Made by a program: the position numbers and the translations under genes. From positions 1 through 8,198 of the forward strand of contig JAJRBL010000063.1 of NCBI GenBank assembly GCA_028679485.1: DNA of 8,198 bases, read 5' to 3'. Numbering within the stretch: the first letter of the stretch is position 1; every line of letters begins with the position of its first letter. This document shows positions 5,176 to 8,198 of the stretch, piece by piece. The notes under the pieces are model-generated. The model did not search any database. It saw only the letters and a list, made by a program, of their open reading frames with translations, and was not told the origin of the DNA. This stretch comes from Methanospirillum sp. GTDB lineage: Archaea; Halobacteriota; Methanomicrobia; Methanomicrobiales; Methanospirillaceae.

Positions 5176-6325
5176 AAACAAGGGATATGCCAGGACTGGA
5201 GAGATTGCCAAAGCACTGAATGTTTCCCCCTCATCAGTGGTTGAGATGGTTGGAAAGATATCCAGGCTTGGATATCTCGAATGGAAGCGGTACGAAGGAG
5301 TATATCTCTCTCCGGAAGGGAGAATGAAAGGAGAGATTATCCATATCAGGCATGAGACACTGCGAAAATTCTTTGAATTCATCGGTGTTGCCCCGGATAT
5401 CGCCAACAAGGAAGCCTGTATCATCGAGCACGAATTATCACCGATAACGACATCTGCCATCGGAAACCTGGTACGTTTTTTACAGACACCTGCAGGAACA
5501 GAGACAATCTCTGCACTTGGTCTCTTCCTGAAAATCCGAGACGCAGGCTTCCCCTGTGATCTGGCTGGTATCTTCATTGATTCACCACGTAATGAAACAA
5601 AATTACAACCCACACTAAAAACACCGGCAAACCAGGAGATCCTCTCGGTGATCACCCGCCATGACCTGATGAATACTATCCACGCCCTCACCGGGTATCT
5701 TAATGTTCTTGCATCACTGCCTGGCAGTGAGGAGATAAATCCGGTACTATTACGCCTGGAGACCCGGATTCAGGCAATGGGGAGACAGATCTCAGCAGAT
5801 CCGGATCACTTGGTTGCAGGGATTTCGATTCCCCGGTGGATGAATCTCCGTAAACTGGTCATGGATGCACTACGTATGACCGACATAAATTCTCTCGTCT
5901 TCGAATATCGCCTCGGCTCTATCGAGATATTCGGAGATCCGCTTCTTGAAAAGGCAGTAGGCAACATTCTTGAATATTCTATCAGGCACGGGGGAGACCT
6001 ATCCCGAATGGTATGCGGCTACAAGCCTGGAGAGAAAACCCTCACATGGTTTATTCAGAATGAAGGGAAAGAAATACCCCTGGAAGAAAAAATGACTTTA
6101 TTCCAAACCACAGGAAAAAGTCAAGATGATAACCTCTATGTTGCATACCAGATCTTCACGGCCTGCGGTATGGAGATTCGGGAAACCGGGAAACCAGGGG
6201 AAGGGATACGATTTGAAATTACTATTCCGGAGGGATTATTCCAGACAGCAAAATTGAATTTGGATATCACACCAGATATACTTGGCAAGGTATCCGGAGA
6301 CGAACCTGGTATCCCGGTAGTATAA
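5105..6325 (+). CDS. DtxR/MntR-type metal-dependent regulator fused to a degenerate histidine-kinase-like domain
   Basis: A 406-residue cytosolic protein in two parts. Residues 9-128 are a DtxR/MntR repressor: AMEDYLETIYVL, the winged helix GEIAKALNVSPSSVVEMVGKI, then a dimerisation/metal region RHETLRKFFEFIG ... EACIIEHELS. Likely metal ligands are D14, E17, H83, C105, E108 and H109. After a linker, 178-376 reads like a methanogen histidine kinase: an H-box (TRHDLMNTIHALTGYL, H186), a DPLLEKAVGNILEYSIRHGG segment, and a close in GEGIRFEITIP. The N-box Asn is a Tyr (Y291), the DxGxG box reads NEGKEIP, and the second Gly-rich box reads DDNLYV, so ATP binding is unlikely. The SH3-like third domain of DtxR is absent. 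As last gene of the feo operon it probably represses the operon when metal is present. The role of the kinase-like half (dimerisation, phosphorylation by another kinase, signal input) is unknown. Confidence 0.88.
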   Translation: MKKPERKLSQAMEDYLETIYVLSKNKGYARTGEIAKALNVSPSSVVEMVGKISRLGYLEWKRYEGVYLSPEGRMKGEIIHIRHETLRKFFEFIGVAPDIANKEACIIEHELSPITTSAIGNLVRFLQTPAGTETISALGLFLKIRDAGFPCDLAGIFIDSPRNETKLQPTLKTPANQEILSVITRHDLMNTIHALTGYLNVLASLPGSEEINPVLLRLETRIQAMGRQISADPDHLVAGISIPRWMNLRKLVMDALRMTDINSLVFEYRLGSIEIFGDPLLEKAVGNILEYSIRHGGDLSRMVCGYKPGEKTLTWFIQNEGKEIPLEEKMTLFQTTGKSQDDNLYVAYQIFTACGMEIRETGKPGEGIRFEITIPEGLFQTAKLNLDITPDILGKVSGDEPGIPVV

Positions 6326-6826
6326 TAAGAACACAAAACTCTTTTTCAGGCCCTCCGGAGAGATATTCGAGGGTGCTTTCTCGGTTCTGATAAACCGGAT
6401 AACATAAGAACGTGAATAACTCAAAAACAGAACAGAACTCGGGAGAGATCATATAATCTCAGCATATTCTCCAGAAACCGCCAGCATTCAGGCCCGAATC
6501 CGTTCTGGTTCATAGCAGGTGTGGTGATTATACGATCGATACTCGTCCTGTTTCCAATGACTGCATAAGGTACCGGTGATGCCTGCGTTGGGTGAAAAGA
6601 AATTCTGCCGGGTTTACACGGGATTACGGATCGTATTCGCCTCCTGATCTTCCGAAGTACGGGAATGTTCTTCCAAGGGACTACCCAGGTATTTCCAGAG
6701 GAACTCCGGGATGATATCTCCCTTCGATCCCCCCCTGATTGATGCATGAGAACTCATTCTCTTCCGCCAAAATGTGACATGATTCTTTCTCAATAAAGAC
6801 TCCAATCGGCTGTAAGGCACCCCTAT
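6326..6826. other. About 500 bp without a convincing gene; possible decayed minus-strand reading frame
   Basis: Just after the regulator stop there is a T-run (see terminator) and two small inverted repeats, CCCTC (6351-6355)/GAGGG (6369-6373) and CGGTT (6382-6386)/AACCG (6393-6397). The minus strand has two overlapping open stretches in different frames. One, 6820-6614 from a GTG, contains IIPEFLWKYLGSPLEEHS. The other, in 6747-6421, contains PYAVIGNRTSIDRIITTP and GPECWRFLENMLRLY. Each looks protein-like only in part, and the change from one to the other near 6614-6630 would suit a frameshifted remnant. I recognise no family and do not call a gene. There is no palindrome like those at the feo promoter. 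Confidence 0.4.
6340..6346 (+). terminator. Possible oligo-T terminator of the feo operon
   Basis: A pyrimidine run with five consecutive T (TCTTTTT) lies about 15 nt after the regulator stop. Archaeal transcription often ends at short T-runs without a hairpin. The small CCCTC/GAGGG inverted repeat just downstream is not followed by a T-run. This is a weak call. Confidence 0.3.
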
Positions 6827-7009
6827 CTAGATCGGATCAGGATTAACAGCTGACTGGCTGGTTTCACCCATCAGGTGATGCAGGTGTTCATCAAGATTCT
6901 TCATGTGACTGATGAGTGCTTCCAGATCACGCTGCACATGTTCGATATCACCATGAACATGTTCCAGTTCTTCTTTCAGGTGCACGATTAATTCTTCTTT
7001 TTCGTTCAT
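6827..7009 (-). CDS. Small acidic, His-containing coiled-coil protein
   Basis: A 60-residue soluble protein, not assignable to a family. From about residue 3 to 48 it is one long amphipathic helix with heptad-like Leu/Ile/Val spacing (ELIVHLKEELEHVHGDIEHV, then DLEALISHMKNLDEHLHHLM). It carries eight His and ends in a short unstructured tail. It is probably a coiled-coil oligomer. The start at 7009 is chosen because GGAG (7018-7015) lies five nt upstream; an in-frame ATG at 7099 has no ribosome site. The leader can form a small hairpin (CGGGA 7025-7029 / TCCCG 7037-7041). The gene starts 114 nt after the REC-PAS-PAS stop on the same strand, so the two may be co-transcribed, or a TATA-like ATTTTTATG near 7099-7105 may drive it alone. 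The His residues could bind metal, but their spacing suggests no known site. Confidence 0.6.
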   Translation of the reverse strand: MNEKEELIVHLKEELEHVHGDIEHVQRDLEALISHMKNLDEHLHHLMGETSQSAVNPDPI

Positions 7010-7123
7010 GTATACTCCAATACTCGGGATTATCCCTCCCGCATACCAGTCTTTGATTTTTGGTAGAGATGAGAGGTACCCAAAAGTTTTTTGATACATA
7101 AAAATGGGGAACAGGGAAAACGA

Positions 7124-8198
7124 TCAATACCTGGAGAGAGAGGGTATCGGTTCATGGAGTTCTGCAAAGATACGAGGCATGCACCCATACGAACCAGGAC
7201 CAGACGTGGCGTACAGGAAAACCTCCCGGTTTCTTTCCCTGGATTTCAGTACGAGTGGATATCCTGATACCTGACAGCCACCGGAGATCAGTTCATCACA
7301 CACCTTTCGGATCCTGTCAGGATCCACAACCCATCTGTCGAGATCTGAACCAATAAGATCAGTCCTGGAGAATCCGATCAGCATCTCTGTGGCGATATTC
7401 ACATCACGGATAACCAGATCATGAGATAAGGTAATCAGCGGATCCATATGGGATTCGATCAATGTCCGGTGATAATGATTGACTTCTGTGAGATCACTCT
7501 GTTTTCTTTTCTCGATGGTGACATCACGAACAGATTCGATCGCACCGATTATCTTTCCATCACGATCATACAGGTGCGCAGCCTTTACCCTGAAGGTGAC
7601 GGGTATGATCGGATCACCTGAAGTAATCTCCGCTAGGATCATCCCCTCCCTTTCTTCAAGGATTGCCCATGTATCCAGAGGGATCACCCCAGAATGGAGC
7701 AGTATATCTGCAACCACATGGATAGACGGGGGATAGAAGGGAATAATCCCGGCATATCCGGTCTTACCGACGATATAATCCTCATGAATACCCGTTAATT
7801 CTTCCATTCCATGATTCCAGGCCATCACCCTTCCCTCGTTATTGATGGCATATGCCGGATCAGGGAGATAATGAAAGACTGAATAAATTAGACGTTCAGA
7901 TTCACGTATCCTCTCTTCATACTTGTTCTTCAGTGCAGCCTCCTGAATGATATGAGCGAGTTCGGTAAACAAAACTCCGGGTGCTCCACCTTTCCTGATA
8001 TAGTATGATGCACCGCGGTTTAATGCCTCAATGACCACCTCTTCCCTTCCCCTCCCGGTAAATAAGATAAAGGGAAGGGTATTTCCGGCATTTCTTAAAG
8101 ATGCAAGAAGATCTATGCCGTTCATCCCCGGCATATCATAATCAGACACAATCACATCAAATGATCGCGATGGAAGCAGTGATAATGCTTCATATGCG
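7124..8198 (-). CDS. REC-PAS-PAS response regulator/sensor protein, 5' end outside the window
   Basis: The frame is open to the window edge, so the N-terminus is missing; 357 residues are visible. The visible part starts inside a receiver domain: SFDVIVSDYDMPGMNGIDLL with phosphoacceptor D19, then PFILFTGRG (T47) and YYIRKGG (K69). Only the beginning of REC is absent. Two PAS domains follow: about 103-232 (VFHYLPDPAYAINNEGRVMAWN, closing with GAIESVRDVTIEKRK) and about 241-354 (LIESHMDPLITLSHDLVIRDVN). The protein then stops. There is no histidine kinase, GGDEF or DNA-binding domain after the PAS pair, so it is not a hybrid kinase. It probably passes phosphorylation and a ligand or redox cue to a partner by protein contact. 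Such kinase-less REC/PAS proteins are common in Methanomicrobiales. A GTG at 8155 lies inside the REC core and is not the true start. Confidence 0.88.
   Translation of the reverse strand, partial: AYEALSLLPSRSFDVIVSDYDMPGMNGIDLLASLRNAGNTLPFILFTGRGREEVVIEALNRGASYYIRKGGAPGVLFTELAHIIQEAALKNKYEERIRESERLIYSVFHYLPDPAYAINNEGRVMAWNHGMEELTGIHEDYIVGKTGYAGIIPFYPPSIHVVADILLHSGVIPLDTWAILEEREGMILAEITSGDPIIPVTFRVKAAHLYDRDGKIIGAIESVRDVTIEKRKQSDLTEVNHYHRTLIESHMDPLITLSHDLVIRDVNIATEMLIGFSRTDLIGSDLDRWVVDPDRIRKVCDELISGGCQVSGYPLVLKSRERNREVFLYATSGPGSYGCMPRIFAELHEPIPSLSRY

Noticed and set aside
6942..6965. Palindrome GAACATGTTC inside the coiled-coil gene as a regulator site
   Set aside because: It lies within coding sequence made of repeated His/Val/Glu codons and has no second copy near a promoter.
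7010..7099. Longer start for the coiled-coil protein at 7099
   Set aside because: No Shine-Dalgarno precedes it, the added residues do not continue the coiled coil, and GGAG before 7009 gives a better start.

Overview
The window looks like a piece of a methanogenic archaeon, most likely Methanomicrobiales (Methanoregula/Methanospirillum-like). This is an inference from several signs: Shine-Dalgarno sites matching an archaeal 16S tail (GAGGTGAT), AT-rich TATA-like promoters, a PAS/response-regulator protein of the kind abundant in these methanogens, and a histidine-kinase-like domain with their usual wording (RHDxxN, DPLLEKxxxN). No rRNA, tRNA, CRISPR array or insertion sequence was seen.

Layout. 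(1) 42-768, + strand: a two-gene HEPN/MNT module, a HepT-like protein followed with an 11-nt overlap by an MntA-like minimal nucleotidyltransferase. (2) 878-1555, - strand: a pRiA4b ORF-3-like protein with a zinc finger at the N-terminus and a zinc ribbon near the C-terminus. (3) 1556-1905: an AT-rich divergent intergenic region. It holds the feo promoter and two copies of TTAG-N6-CTAA around a TATA-like element. (4) 1906-6325, + strand: a compact six-gene ferrous-iron operon: feoA, a second feoA-like gene, feoB, a four-helix membrane protein with a Cys tail, a Cys-rich winged-helix FeoC-like protein, and a DtxR/MntR-type regulator fused to a histidine-kinase-like domain. Junctions are a few nucleotides or overlaps. 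(5) 6326-6826: about 500 bp without a convincing gene, possibly a decayed one. (6) 6827-7009, - strand: a 60-residue coiled-coil protein. (7) 7124-8198, - strand: a REC-PAS-PAS protein that runs off the window.

How it may work together. FeoB imports Fe2+, the FeoA proteins are its cytosolic SH3-like partners, and the FeoC-like protein could sense iron or redox state through a Cys-rich wing. The last gene is a candidate iron-dependent repressor that could bind the two palindromes and so regulate its own operon.

The most unusual part is the 3' half of the operon. The DtxR-type regulator has a kinase-like C-terminal half that keeps the H-box but has lost recognisable ATP-binding motifs (a pseudokinase). 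Just before it are two small proteins with Cys clusters. All functions are inferred from sequence motifs read by eye; no searches were run.
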